Part shown: positions 36,171-43,625 of the stretch, in pieces
Position numbering within the stretch: the first letter of the stretch is position 1
How the letters are laid out: each line of letters opens with the position of its first letter
Assembly: GCF_001182785.1 (NCBI RefSeq)
Contig: NZ_CP012099.1
Location: 2,912,501 to 2,976,500 of the forward strand
Source of the DNA: Bacillus thuringiensis
GTDB taxonomy: Bacteria > Bacillota > Bacilli > Bacillales > Bacillaceae_G
Reading direction: 5' to 3'
Length of the DNA: 64,000 nucleotides
Position numbers and translations under genes: made by a program
The notes under the pieces: generated by a model
What the model saw: the letters and a program-made list of their open reading frames with translations, nothing else
Databases searched by the model: none
What the model was told of the DNA's origin: nothing

Positions 36171-36619
36171 TATTTTTCTATTTTCCAATTAATCATCGTT
36201 TCTGTAGCATTTACTCTCTTCATATGTAACTTTTCTAAAACACGAATCGAACTATAATTATCTAGAAGTGTCTCTGCAATTATTGTTTCTACCTCTCCTG
36301 TTTTGAAAGCCCAATCGATTAGTTCTCTTACAGCTTCTGTTGCATAGCCCATATTCCAATATTTCTCAATAAATCCATAGCCAATTTCCACTGTTTGATT
36401 CTCGTTTGGTCCACCTTTAAATCCAATATCACCTAAAACGCTATCATCTTCTTTCCGAAGAACATACCACGCCCCCCATGGTAATAAAGCCACATCTTGT
36501 TTTACATTCTTTACATGCCATACAATATGCGGACCGCTATTGTATCCTTGCTCGTTAGCAATTTGAATTCTCTCTTCTGTACACGGCACTATATAGAGCC
36601 TTTCTGTTTCTAATTTCAT
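36170..36619 (-). CDS. GNAT-family N-acetyltransferase (RimJ/RimL-like)
   Basis: 149 residues. The N-terminus LETERLYIVPCTEERI, the middle VLGDIGFKGGPNENQTVEIGYGF and the acetyl-CoA loop EKYWNMGYATEAVRELIDWAF place it in the RimJ/RimL branch (Acetyltransf_3). Substrate unknown. AAGGGG precedes the ATG. Alone between the TauE terminator and the riboswitch region. Confidence 0.87.
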   Translation of the reverse strand: MKLETERLYIVPCTEERIQIANEQGYNSGPHIVWHVKNVKQDVALLPWGAWYVLRKEDDSVLGDIGFKGGPNENQTVEIGYGFIEKYWNMGYATEAVRELIDWAFKTGEVETIIAETLLDNYSSIRVLEKLHMKRVNATETMINWKIEK

Positions 36620-36929
36620 ATTGATTTCCCCTTTTCAATTAAACAATACCTCAATTTTACTAAAAATAAAAAGAATATTCATCCTATTCGTTAAATTTAT
36701 ACTTATTCTTTGAAACGAATTTAAGGAATAATCCTCTTTTGATAGTTATGTCGAATTATATTTTTCTGAATTTTCTTTTAATTTAGAGGGTTTTTCAATA
36801 TTTTTTGCGAAACATTTGTATAACAATTTTTTCTTTGCTTATTGCTACATAATAGTAGGTTCGGGTGGAGTTTTGCAAGCGTTTCCTATACAATAACCGA
36901 GATTTTTTGACTTTTCCTAACAAAATATC

Positions 36930-36958
36930 TTGCAATATATTCAGAAAGTCATTACAAT
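36930..36958 (+). promoter_or_regulatory. Probable promoter of the lysine permease transcript
   Basis: TTGCAA (36930-36935), 17 bases, TACAAT (36953-36958). It lies about 45 bases upstream of the riboswitch. The rest of 36620-36929 is AT-rich and shows no convincing gene. Confidence 0.5.
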
Positions 36959-37003
36959 TGCCATATATTAAAAATCTTAGCAATATATAAATCCTCATCA
37001 ATC

Positions 37004-37205
37004 CGATGAGGTAGAGGTTGCGACTTTTAATAGTAAAACGGACGAGACACAGAGAATGTCAGCTGACTCCGTTTGAAAGGAAAAGTTGCCGAAGTTTATA
37101 TTTCTTCTCTGGAAATATGAGCTGGGGCTGTCTCCGAAAGGAACAGAACTGTCACGTTTACAAAATTACCGTGTAAACGTGGGGTGCTATCTTAACGGAA
37201 GGGTA
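37004..37205 (+). ncRNA. Lysine riboswitch (L box) aptamer
   Basis: The conserved L-box cores are present in order: AGAGGTTGCGA near 37013, AGTA, GTTGCCGAAG near 37088, AGCTGGGGCTGTC near 37120 and GGGTGCTATC near 37182, with arms GAGGTAG and CTATCTT forming P1. Helix P5 is the CACGTTTACA / TGTAAACGTG stem. Lysine binding should favour the terminator at 37233 and shut off the permease. Confidence 0.93.
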
Positions 37206-37232
37206 TGATGGGGTGGTTATTTGTGAAACGTT

Positions 37233-37258
37233 CCGCCAAATTCCTTTGGCGGTTTTTT
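37233..37258 (+). terminator. Riboswitch-controlled terminator
   Basis: The 8-bp stem CCGCCAAA / TTTGGCGG with a 4-base loop and six or more Ts lies between the L-box aptamer and the permease ribosome binding site, the standard expression platform position. Confidence 0.9.
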
Positions 37259-37309
37259 GTATTTTTCTCCCCCGCTCCTTCCTAACCTACAAGAAAAGGA
37301 GTGTTGAAC

Positions 37310-38776
37310 ATGAATAGCGCAACAAATCAATCTACCTCTAAAACGCAAACTACACAAGGACAAGGTGAATTAAAACGCGGATTAAAATCTCGTCACCTTA
37401 CGATGATTTCTCTCGGTGGTACAATTGGTACCGGACTATTTCTTGCCAGCGGTGGTGTCATCCATACAGCTGGACCTGGTGGCGCATTAATTGCATACGC
37501 CGCAATTGGAATTATGGTTTATTTTTTAATGACAAGCTTAGCTGAACTTGCAGCTTACATGCCTGTTACTGGATCTTTTAGCACGTATGCAACAAAATTT
37601 GTTGATCCATCACTTGGCTTTGCACTTGGATGGAACTATTGGTATAACTGGGCAATTACGATTGCTGCTGAACTTGCAGCCGTAACATTAATTATGAAAT
37701 TTTGGTTCCCAGATACCCCTTCTCTTATTTGGAGCGGATTATGTTTAGCTATTATTTTCCTTTTAAACTATTTATCTGTTAAAGGGTTTGGTGAATCTGA
37801 ATATTGGTTCGCACTTATTAAAGTAGTTACGATTATTATCTTTTTAATTGTTGGTTTCATGATGATTTTTGGAATTATGGGCGGTGAAACGGTTGGCTTT
37901 AAAAACTTCACTGTTGCAGATGCACCATTTAACGGCGGTATCATGGCAATTATCGGTGTATTTATGGCAGCTGGTTTCTCATTCCAAGGTACTGAACTAT
38001 TAGGAGTAGCTGCTGGTGAAACGTCTGATCCAGAACGTAATATCCCAAAAGCAATTCGTTCAATCTTTTGGCGTATTCTTTTATTCTATATCCTTGCGAT
38101 TCTCGTTATTGGTTTATTAATTCCTTATACAACTGAAAGCCTTGCTGCAAGTGATGTTACAGTAAGTCCGTTTACACTTATTTTTGAAAAAGCGGGCGTT
38201 GCCTTTGCTGCTTCTGTTATGAACGCTGTTATTTTAACTGCTGTACTATCTGCTGGTAACTCTGGTATGTATGCATCAACTCGTATGCTTTGGGATTTAG
38301 CTCGCCAAGGAAAAGCACCAAAGTTTCTTGGTAAATTAGATAGCCGCGGTGTACCTGTTAACGCGCTAATCGTAACGTCAATTGTTGGTAGTATTGCTTT
38401 CATTGCTTCTTTATTCGGTGATGGTGTTGTATACATTTGGTTATTAAACGCATCTGGAATGTCTGGTTTTATCGCATGGGTCGGAATTGCAATTAGTCAT
38501 TACCGTTTCCGCAAAGCATATATCGCACAAGGAAAAGATTTAAAAGACTTACCCTATAGAGCAAAATGGTTCCCATTCGGTCCAATCTTCGCATTTACAC
38601 TTTGTATCATCGTAATTTTAGGACAAAACTACGGCGCATTTATGGGTGAAGCAATTGATTGGAACGGTGTACTCGTTTCTTACATCGGTTTACCACTCTT
38701 CTTAGTACTATGGTTAGGTTATAAATTTACGAAAAAAACAAAAGTGATTCCACTTGATAAATGTGAACTAAAATAA
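37310..38776 (+). CDS. lysP: Lysine-specific type amino acid permease
   Basis: 488 residues from the ATG at 37310, eight bases after AAAGGAG; a GTG at 37301 is an unlikely start. It is an APC-family permease with twelve membrane segments and the family motif SLGGTIGTGLFLASGG near residue 40, plus FQGTELLGVAAGE in segment six. Family alone gives amino acid uptake by proton symport. The upstream lysine riboswitch makes lysine the most likely substrate. Confidence 0.9.
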   Translation: MNSATNQSTSKTQTTQGQGELKRGLKSRHLTMISLGGTIGTGLFLASGGVIHTAGPGGALIAYAAIGIMVYFLMTSLAELAAYMPVTGSFSTYATKFVDPSLGFALGWNYWYNWAITIAAELAAVTLIMKFWFPDTPSLIWSGLCLAIIFLLNYLSVKGFGESEYWFALIKVVTIIIFLIVGFMMIFGIMGGETVGFKNFTVADAPFNGGIMAIIGVFMAAGFSFQGTELLGVAAGETSDPERNIPKAIRSIFWRILLFYILAILVIGLLIPYTTESLAASDVTVSPFTLIFEKAGVAFAASVMNAVILTAVLSAGNSGMYASTRMLWDLARQGKAPKFLGKLDSRGVPVNALIVTSIVGSIAFIASLFGDGVVYIWLLNASGMSGFIAWVGIAISHYRFRKAYIAQGKDLKDLPYRAKWFPFGPIFAFTLCIIVILGQNYGAFMGEAIDWNGVLVSYIGLPLFLVLWLGYKFTKKTKVIPLDKCELK

Positions 38777-38780
38777 AGTG

Positions 38781-38814
38781 AAACGAGCAAACAAATTTGT
38801 TTGCTCGTTTTTTG
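38781..38814 (+). terminator. Perfect intrinsic terminator
   Basis: A 30-base perfect palindrome (AAACGAGCAAACAAA / TTTGTTTGCTCGTTT) followed by Ts, just after lysP. Confidence 0.93.
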
Positions 38815-38825
38815 TTACAAACCTC

Positions 38826-38867
38826 TTTCCTTTATTATTGCTCCTGTTTTTGCAATAATAAAGGAAA
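38826..38867. repeat. 16-base perfect inverted repeat upstream of the HesB-like gene
   Basis: TTTCCTTTATTATTGC (38826-38841) and its complement at 38852-38867 are separated by ten bases. No T-run follows, so it is not a terminator. It ends 22 bases before the ATG and would fold as a strong leader hairpin, or act as an operator. Confidence 0.6.
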
Positions 38868-38889
38868 TATAAATAAAGGTTGGGATACA

Positions 38890-39195
38890 ATGAACATTCG
38901 TATTACTGATGAAGCAAAAGCAGCTATACATAGATTAGAACTTGAAGATAAAAAGATCGTTCGCATTAGAGGAACAATGACGAACTCTTGTAGTATTTTC
39001 GTTGATGTCGATTTAATTTGGGATACATATAACGCAGATGATGTTGTATATGAAGATGCAGAGCTTATCGTACAAATGGATTCATTCACGAAAGACTACA
39101 CTGGTGATACGGTGAAACTTGATTATAAGACGACAGGTTTTAGTATTACGACTCCGAGTGAGACGTTAGTTTATGGATTGTCGATAAAAAAATAA
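38890..39195 (+). CDS. HesB-like iron-sulfur biosynthesis fold protein
   Basis: 101 residues from the ATG at 38890 (GGTTGGG upstream). The pattern NIRITDEAKAAIHRL...IRIRG-like strands and KLDYKTTGFSITTPSETLVYGLSI fits the HesB-like (YneR) domain. Only one cysteine is present (NSCSIF), so the three-cysteine cluster site of A-type carriers is missing. It is therefore unlikely to be a cluster carrier; role unknown. Confidence 0.75.
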   Translation: MNIRITDEAKAAIHRLELEDKKIVRIRGTMTNSCSIFVDVDLIWDTYNADDVVYEDAELIVQMDSFTKDYTGDTVKLDYKTTGFSITTPSETLVYGLSIKK

Positions 39196-39228
39196 AAATT
39201 GTTTTCATTTGACCACCGAGGTGAAAAA

Positions 39229-39999
39229 ATGGGTAATTATGTTCCGTTAAAATTTTTATTTAATGAAGAATTAGCAGAAAAAATAGCTGATTCTATTTGT
39301 AAACACGATCCTAATTTTTCTAAAAGAATCTTTGTGGATTCTGTAACATATAAAGTTGAAAATTTAGAGTTAAAACAACGTATTGAAGTAATGGCAGATG
39401 AATTACACAATGCTTTACAAAAAGATTTTAATGAAGCAATACATATATTACTGAAAACATTAGGACCAGAAAATACAACAGAAGTAGGCACATTTACAAA
39501 TGGATATATGTACATGCCTCTTGCAAAATACGTTGAAAAATATGGACTTTACGATTTTGAAACCTCGTTCAATGCAATGTATGAAATAACGAAAAGGAAT
39601 ACTGCTGAATATGCCATTCGGCCCTTTCTTGAAACATACCATGAAGATACACTAAACATATTACAACAGTGGATTCATGACGAAAACAGCCACATTAGGA
39701 GATTAGTTTCTGAAGGTACAAGACCAAGGCTTCCTTGGGCTAAAAAAACAGGAGCTCTAAAAGGTGATTTTAAGTACAATTTACAGCTTCTTGAACCATT
39801 AATGAATGACCCTTCTAAATATGTTCAAAAATCTGTAGCCAATCATATTAACGATATTACGAAAGAAGATAAAGAACTCGTTTTTCAGTGGTTACAGCAA
39901 TTACGTGATAAACAGCATCCTGTTAACGCTTGGATTATAAAACATGGGTTAAGAACGGTGATAAAAAGTGATGCTTTGCCAAAAGATTTTTCTTTTTAA
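39229..39999 (+). CDS. AlkC-type DNA alkylation repair protein (HEAT repeats)
   Basis: 256 residues from the ATG at 39229 (GAGGTG upstream). HEAT-repeat architecture with the family stretches AEYAIRPFLETY, IRRLVSEGTRPRLPWAKK and DPSKYVQKSVANHINDI, which are characteristic of AlkC. AlkC and AlkD excise 3-methyladenine and similar bases without base flipping. A second, more divergent member lies at 52888-53721. Likely a single gene with its own terminator at 40011. Confidence 0.85.
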   Translation: MGNYVPLKFLFNEELAEKIADSICKHDPNFSKRIFVDSVTYKVENLELKQRIEVMADELHNALQKDFNEAIHILLKTLGPENTTEVGTFTNGYMYMPLAKYVEKYGLYDFETSFNAMYEITKRNTAEYAIRPFLETYHEDTLNILQQWIHDENSHIRRLVSEGTRPRLPWAKKTGALKGDFKYNLQLLEPLMNDPSKYVQKSVANHINDITKEDKELVFQWLQQLRDKQHPVNAWIIKHGLRTVIKSDALPKDFSF

Positions 40000-40010
40000 G
40001 TATTTTAAAG

Positions 40011-40050
40011 AAAACCGCTTATGCTTCAAAAATGAAGTATAAGCGGTTTT
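40011..40050 (+). terminator. Intrinsic terminator after the AlkC-like gene
   Basis: A stem with AAAACCGCTTAT / ATAAGCGGTTTT and CTTC/GAAG, with T-runs at the end, between the AlkC-like and DUF2716 genes. Confidence 0.85.
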
Positions 40051-40063
40051 CCTCTTTCAAACA

Positions 40064-40540
40064 TTACCCTTGCCTTAAAATATTTTGAAACATTTTCAGC
40101 TTATTTCGTTCAAAGCTTTCTATAAGTTCTTTTCCAAATATCGTTATACTCTCTTCCCAAGGCTGGCCTAAATAGCCCCACTTAAAGTCTTTTTGAATGA
40201 AGAAGTAGTAATCTCCATTTGGAAATACAGGTATCATCCACTCATCAAATTCATTTCTTTCAAACTCTAAATGGGGATTCACCCAATAACACTCATGTTA
40301 CCAATCTAGTGCCATGATATATTCATTCGATGCTGTAATTTCTTGAAAGGCTTGTAACGCTTTACTTTCCAGATCATTTATCGACTCTCCAAAGTAATGA
40401 GAAATATCATATGTAACAAAAGGACTTGGCACCATAAATGATGGAAATGTAGAAACACCTGGCGAAAACTCAAGCTCACTATATACCCTTTCCAAAATTC
40501 GCTCGTCCTCTTTGTCTGTAAACTCAATCCAATTCTCCAT
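40064..40540 (-). pseudogene. DUF2716 family gene interrupted by one in-frame stop
   Basis: Two ORFs in the same frame (40298-40540 and 40064-40282) are separated only by TAA at 40298-40300. Reading through gives about 158 codons with the continuous stretch ...MALDW(stop)HECYWVNPHLEFERNEF...GDYYFFIQKDFKWGYLGQPWEESI, which looks like a whole DUF2716 protein. Family members, as I recall them, have Gln (CAA) at this position, so a single C-to-T change would explain it. The ATG at 40540 has AAAGGAAAGG upstream. Function of DUF2716 is unknown. Confidence 0.8.
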
Positions 40541-40565
40541 TAAACATCTACCTTTCCTTTATATT

Positions 40566-40703
40566 TTAAAGGAATTCCACTCGAAAATCCCGAATATATA
40601 AATAACAATTCTCACAAGGAGTAACGTTATATGAATCTATTCGAACACGAAACGTAAAACCGTTTCTCTTTAATAAGAGGTCCTCCGCTTTTTTTCTCAT
40701 CAT
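40566..40703 (-). CDS. Possible 45-residue ORF or gene relic
   Basis: From ATG 40703 (M-R-K-K-A-E-D-L...) it ends in NVTPCENCYLYIRDFRVEFL. The composition looks protein-like, but no good ribosome site is visible, and the frame continues upstream into the divergent methyltransferase. It could be the tail of a lost gene before the broken DUF2716 gene. Confidence 0.25.
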   Translation of the reverse strand: MMRKKAEDLLLKRNGFTFRVRIDSYNVTPCENCYLYIRDFRVEFL

Positions 40704-40734
40704 ATCATCTATTAAAAAATAGGAGGACAAAATT

Positions 40735-41496
40735 ATGAAACGTGATCCATTATTTTTAACTTTATTAGAAAGCGCAAATACAAATTTTATTGGCTGGGAT
40801 TTTTCTTTCATTTCAGAAACAGGTCGAATGAAGAGCGAGCCATTACCATGGTCGTACGGCAGTACTGCTTTTCAGCTTATGCAACGTGCAGAATCAATGC
40901 TCGATATGGGTACTGGCGGCGGAGAGTTTTTATCTATGTTACAACCGTTCCCGTCAACTATATTGGCTACTGAGGGCTACGCTCCAAACGTGCCAATTGC
41001 TCGAAAGAAGTTAGAGCCTTTTGGAGTTACTGTTGTAGCGGTGAACGATGATACTGTTTTACCATTTCAAAATCGTCAATTTGATTTAATTATAAATCAA
41101 CATGAATCGTATGCTGCTTCTGAGGTAAACAGAGTCCTTTCTCCAAGTGGCGTTTTTCTTACACAACAAGTTGGTGGTCTTGATTGCGCGGAACTTAATG
41201 CGCAGTTTGGCTCACCACTAAATAGCGAATTTGCAAGTTGGTCTCTCGAAACCGCATGCAGGGAGTTAAAGGAAAATGGATTTACTATTTTAGAAGAAAA
41301 AGAAGAGTTCCCCTTTCAACGCTTTTATGATATTGGCGCTATCGTCTATTATTTAAAAGCGATTCCGTGGCAAATTCCTGATTTTACTGTTGAAAGGTAT
41401 TATGAGGATTTATATCGCATACATGAGAGCATCTTACAAAAAGGATATTTTGATGTGAAGCAACATCGATTTATGATTAAGGCGATTCGTGACTAA
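40735..41496 (+). CDS. Class I SAM-dependent methyltransferase
   Basis: 253 residues. The SAM motif I is MLDMGTGGGEFL near residue 57, followed by LATEGYAPNV (motif II acidic residue Glu) and FDLIINQHESY, with RVLSPSGVFLTQQVGG as the post-motif strand. It is a Methyltransf_11-type enzyme with unknown acceptor. TAGGAGG precedes the ATG by about eight bases. Single gene with a strong terminator. Confidence 0.88.
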   Translation: MKRDPLFLTLLESANTNFIGWDFSFISETGRMKSEPLPWSYGSTAFQLMQRAESMLDMGTGGGEFLSMLQPFPSTILATEGYAPNVPIARKKLEPFGVTVVAVNDDTVLPFQNRQFDLIINQHESYAASEVNRVLSPSGVFLTQQVGGLDCAELNAQFGSPLNSEFASWSLETACRELKENGFTILEEKEEFPFQRFYDIGAIVYYLKAIPWQIPDFTVERYYEDLYRIHESILQKGYFDVKQHRFMIKAIRD

Positions 41497-41539
41497 CGGA
41501 ACAAAAAGGAGGTGGCAAAGCCACCTCCTTTTTGTTCCG
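41497..41539 (+). terminator. Long perfect intrinsic terminator
   Basis: A 20-bp perfect stem (41497-41516 with 41520-41539) with a 3-base loop and an internal T5 run follows the methyltransferase gene. The arms contain GGAGGTGGC. Confidence 0.9.
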
Positions 41540-41682
41540 TTTACGTATATTCTCTACTCTTTCACCATAAGAAAAGTTATATCATACATATTACAATTAT
41601 GACCAATGAATTGTATTTCTGAAGCATATAATCACCTCGCATATATAATGAAAGCAAAAACGTGATTTTTCACTATCCTCTT

Positions 41683-42207
41683 CTATTGAGAAACGAGTTG
41701 TTTTTCATATCGTTTGTTCGCATCATCTTCTGTCAAACATGCAGTTGTGTAATTAATAATATTCCGGTTATCGTAAGTGAATATATGTTTTAACTTATTT
41801 TCTTCTGTTAATACTATCGGTAAGTATTTTGGTAAATTGCTAACTACTCCTCTATTATCACCATCTAATATCCAATCAATTTCTTTCCATTCTAACAATC
41901 CTTCAGCCGTACGTAATGGTGTATTCATTTGCATTCCATCTGGCAAATCAGCAACGAACACATACATTCCTTCACTAGCCTGGGGCTCATCTTTACCTTT
42001 AAAAACAACAGTCCCTTTATACGTTACACTTGAAAGTTCTATGCCCGTTTCCTCAAACGTTTCTCTAATTATTCCATCGTATGGCGTTTCATTCTCTTCT
42101 ATTTTCCCTCCGACACCATTCCACATCCCCATATTCGGCTTTTTATTTCTATTTAATAGCAGTATTTTATCGCTTTTTCTAATAAAGCAAATTGTGTATT
42201 TGTACAT
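41683..42207 (-). CDS. Nudix hydrolase (8-oxo-dGTP diphosphatase-like)
   Basis: 174 residues from the ATG at 42207 (GAAAGGAA upstream). The Nudix box GGKIEENETPYDGIIRETFEETG is complete (G-x5-E-x7-RE-x2-EE-x-G). The N-terminal strand YTICFIRKSDKILLLNRNKKPNMGMWNGVGG is like MutT/NUDT1-type enzymes, so oxidised nucleotides are possible substrates. Single gene. Confidence 0.85.
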   Translation of the reverse strand: MYKYTICFIRKSDKILLLNRNKKPNMGMWNGVGGKIEENETPYDGIIRETFEETGIELSSVTYKGTVVFKGKDEPQASEGMYVFVADLPDGMQMNTPLRTAEGLLEWKEIDWILDGDNRGVVSNLPKYLPIVLTEENKLKHIFTYDNRNIINYTTACLTEDDANKRYEKQLVSQ

Positions 42208-42365
42208 ACGATCATTTCCTTTCATTTTCCACATGAGTTATTTGGCTTATTTTCAATTAAAAACACTCGCCTTATAATTCCTTACTACATAATATATAGT
42301 ACAACTTTCATGCGTAAACACTTTACGTCAAACGAGAGAATCCTTTTTAGAAAGGAGAATTTAAA

Positions 42366-42989
42366 ATCGATAATATAAGCAATGAATTTTTAAACCAATA
42401 TTACAACAGCCTCGTGTGGTTAAACGATACACACTGGTTCGGGGTTCCAATCTGTAAACTTCCCTCTGATCTCTTTTTGTATCAAGAAATTATTTATGAA
42501 TTAAAGCCCGATTTAATTATTGAATGCGGGACTTTTCACGGTGGTAGTGCACTGTATTTAGCTTCTATGTTAGATTTAATTGGAAAAGGTCACGTACTTA
42601 CTATCGATATAACTCCGCAGCCAAATCGGCCATCACATAATCGGATTACGTATTTAACAGCATCTTCTGTTTCTGTGCAGGCCATCCAAACAATAGTAAG
42701 TATGCGCAAACCTGATGATGTGATTTTAGTTATTTTAGATTCTGATCATAGTAAAGAGCATGTATCCAAAGAACTCTTACTATATAAATCTATCGTCACT
42801 ACTGGCAGTTATATGATTGTAGAAGATACCTCCATTAACGGAAATCCGCTTCTTCCCTATTGGGGTCCTGGCCCGATGGAAGCTGTGGAAGAGTTTTTAA
42901 CTAAAAACAATAACTTCATAATCGACGAGTCTAAACATAAATTTTTCATATCATTTAATCCAAAAGGTTTTTTAAAGAAAATAAAGTGA
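42366..42989 (+). CDS. Cephalosporin-hydroxylase/CmcI-like methyltransferase with apparent ATC start
   Basis: 207 residues if read from ATC at 42366, eight bases after AAAGGAG (42351-42357). No ATG, GTG or TTG exists in frame between the stop at 42348 and this site; the next is GTG at 42414, without a site. The N-terminus from ATC (DNISNEFLNQYYNSLVWLNDTHWFG) has the family's expected pattern. SAM-binding elements are IIECGTFHGGSALYLA, VLTIDI, VILDSDHSKEHVSKEL and MIVEDT. The acceptor is unknown. The gene may be silenced or weakly expressed by loss of its ATG. Confidence 0.75.
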   Translation: MDNISNEFLNQYYNSLVWLNDTHWFGVPICKLPSDLFLYQEIIYELKPDLIIECGTFHGGSALYLASMLDLIGKGHVLTIDITPQPNRPSHNRITYLTASSVSVQAIQTIVSMRKPDDVILVILDSDHSKEHVSKELLLYKSIVTTGSYMIVEDTSINGNPLLPYWGPGPMEAVEEFLTKNNNFIIDESKHKFFISFNPKGFLKKIK

Positions 42990-42995
42990 AACTTT

Positions 42996-43027
42996 AATAA
43001 GTGGGGTTTTGCACATCCCCACTTATT
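42996..43027 (+). terminator. Bidirectional intrinsic terminator
   Basis: The stem AATAAGTGGGG / CCCCACTTATT around a 10-base loop lies between the CmcI-like gene and the convergent signal peptidase gene, overlapping the latter's stop. Confidence 0.85.
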
Positions 43028-43550
43028 CTATCATTTTCATTTTTGAAAAAGGATAATATACAAATTCCACCTTGCCAATTATGTTATCTTCTTCAATATA
43101 TCCTAAGCCATTGCGACTATCTCTACTCACTTCGCGGTTATCTCCCATTACAAATAACTTATTTGGCGGAATTTTTGTCTTTTGAAAGTTATAAAACACT
43201 TGTGTGTTGTTAAATAAATCTTTGTTCGTATATGGTTCTTCTTGCTTTTTATCGTTCACATATACCTTTCCATTCGTTATGTTAATTACATCACCAGGAA
43301 GTCCTATTACACGTTTCACATAATATTTCGATTCATCCTCTTCCTTTATAATGACAATTTCTCCGTGCTGTAAATTAGAAAGACGTACTACTGCTTTATT
43401 TACAAATACGTAGTCTTCTTCATATAAAGTCGGCTGCATCGATTCGCCTTCCACTTTACATAAAGTAAAAGAATGGTAGCCTATTACCATCACAAATATA
43501 AATAGTATGTACTTTCCCCAGCCTCTCTTAATCTCCTTTTTCATATCCAT
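43023..43550 (-). CDS. Type I signal peptidase
   Basis: 175 residues from the ATG at 43550 (AAGGTGG upstream; ATG at 43544 is also possible). One N-terminal membrane anchor, then box B with the catalytic Ser (VEGESMQPTL), box D with the general-base Lys (YYVKRVIGLPGD) and box E (GDNREVSRDSRNG). It cleaves signal peptides on the outer face of the membrane. The window has a second copy at 53878. It lies after the penicillin-binding protein gene but beyond a terminator. Confidence 0.92.
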   Translation of the reverse strand: MDMKKEIKRGWGKYILFIFVMVIGYHSFTLCKVEGESMQPTLYEEDYVFVNKAVVRLSNLQHGEIVIIKEEDESKYYVKRVIGLPGDVINITNGKVYVNDKKQEEPYTNKDLFNNTQVFYNFQKTKIPPNKLFVMGDNREVSRDSRNGLGYIEEDNIIGKVEFVYYPFSKMKMIE

Positions 43551-43587
43551 TCCCACCTTATAAAGCGCTTTTTAACTCAAAAAATAT

Positions 43588-43618
43588 ATCACTGCACAAT
43601 ATGTTTCCATGCAGTGAT
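43588..43618 (-). terminator. Intrinsic terminator after the penicillin-binding protein gene
   Basis: The stem ATCACTGCA / TGCAGTGAT is followed on the minus strand by ATATTTTTTGAG. Confidence 0.8.
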
Positions 43619-43625
43619 ACTATTT

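Noticed and set aside
36795..37001. 68-codon minus-strand ORF before the lysine riboswitch
   Set aside because: No ribosome site, low-complexity AT-rich content, and it overlaps the promoter of the riboswitch transcript on the other strand.
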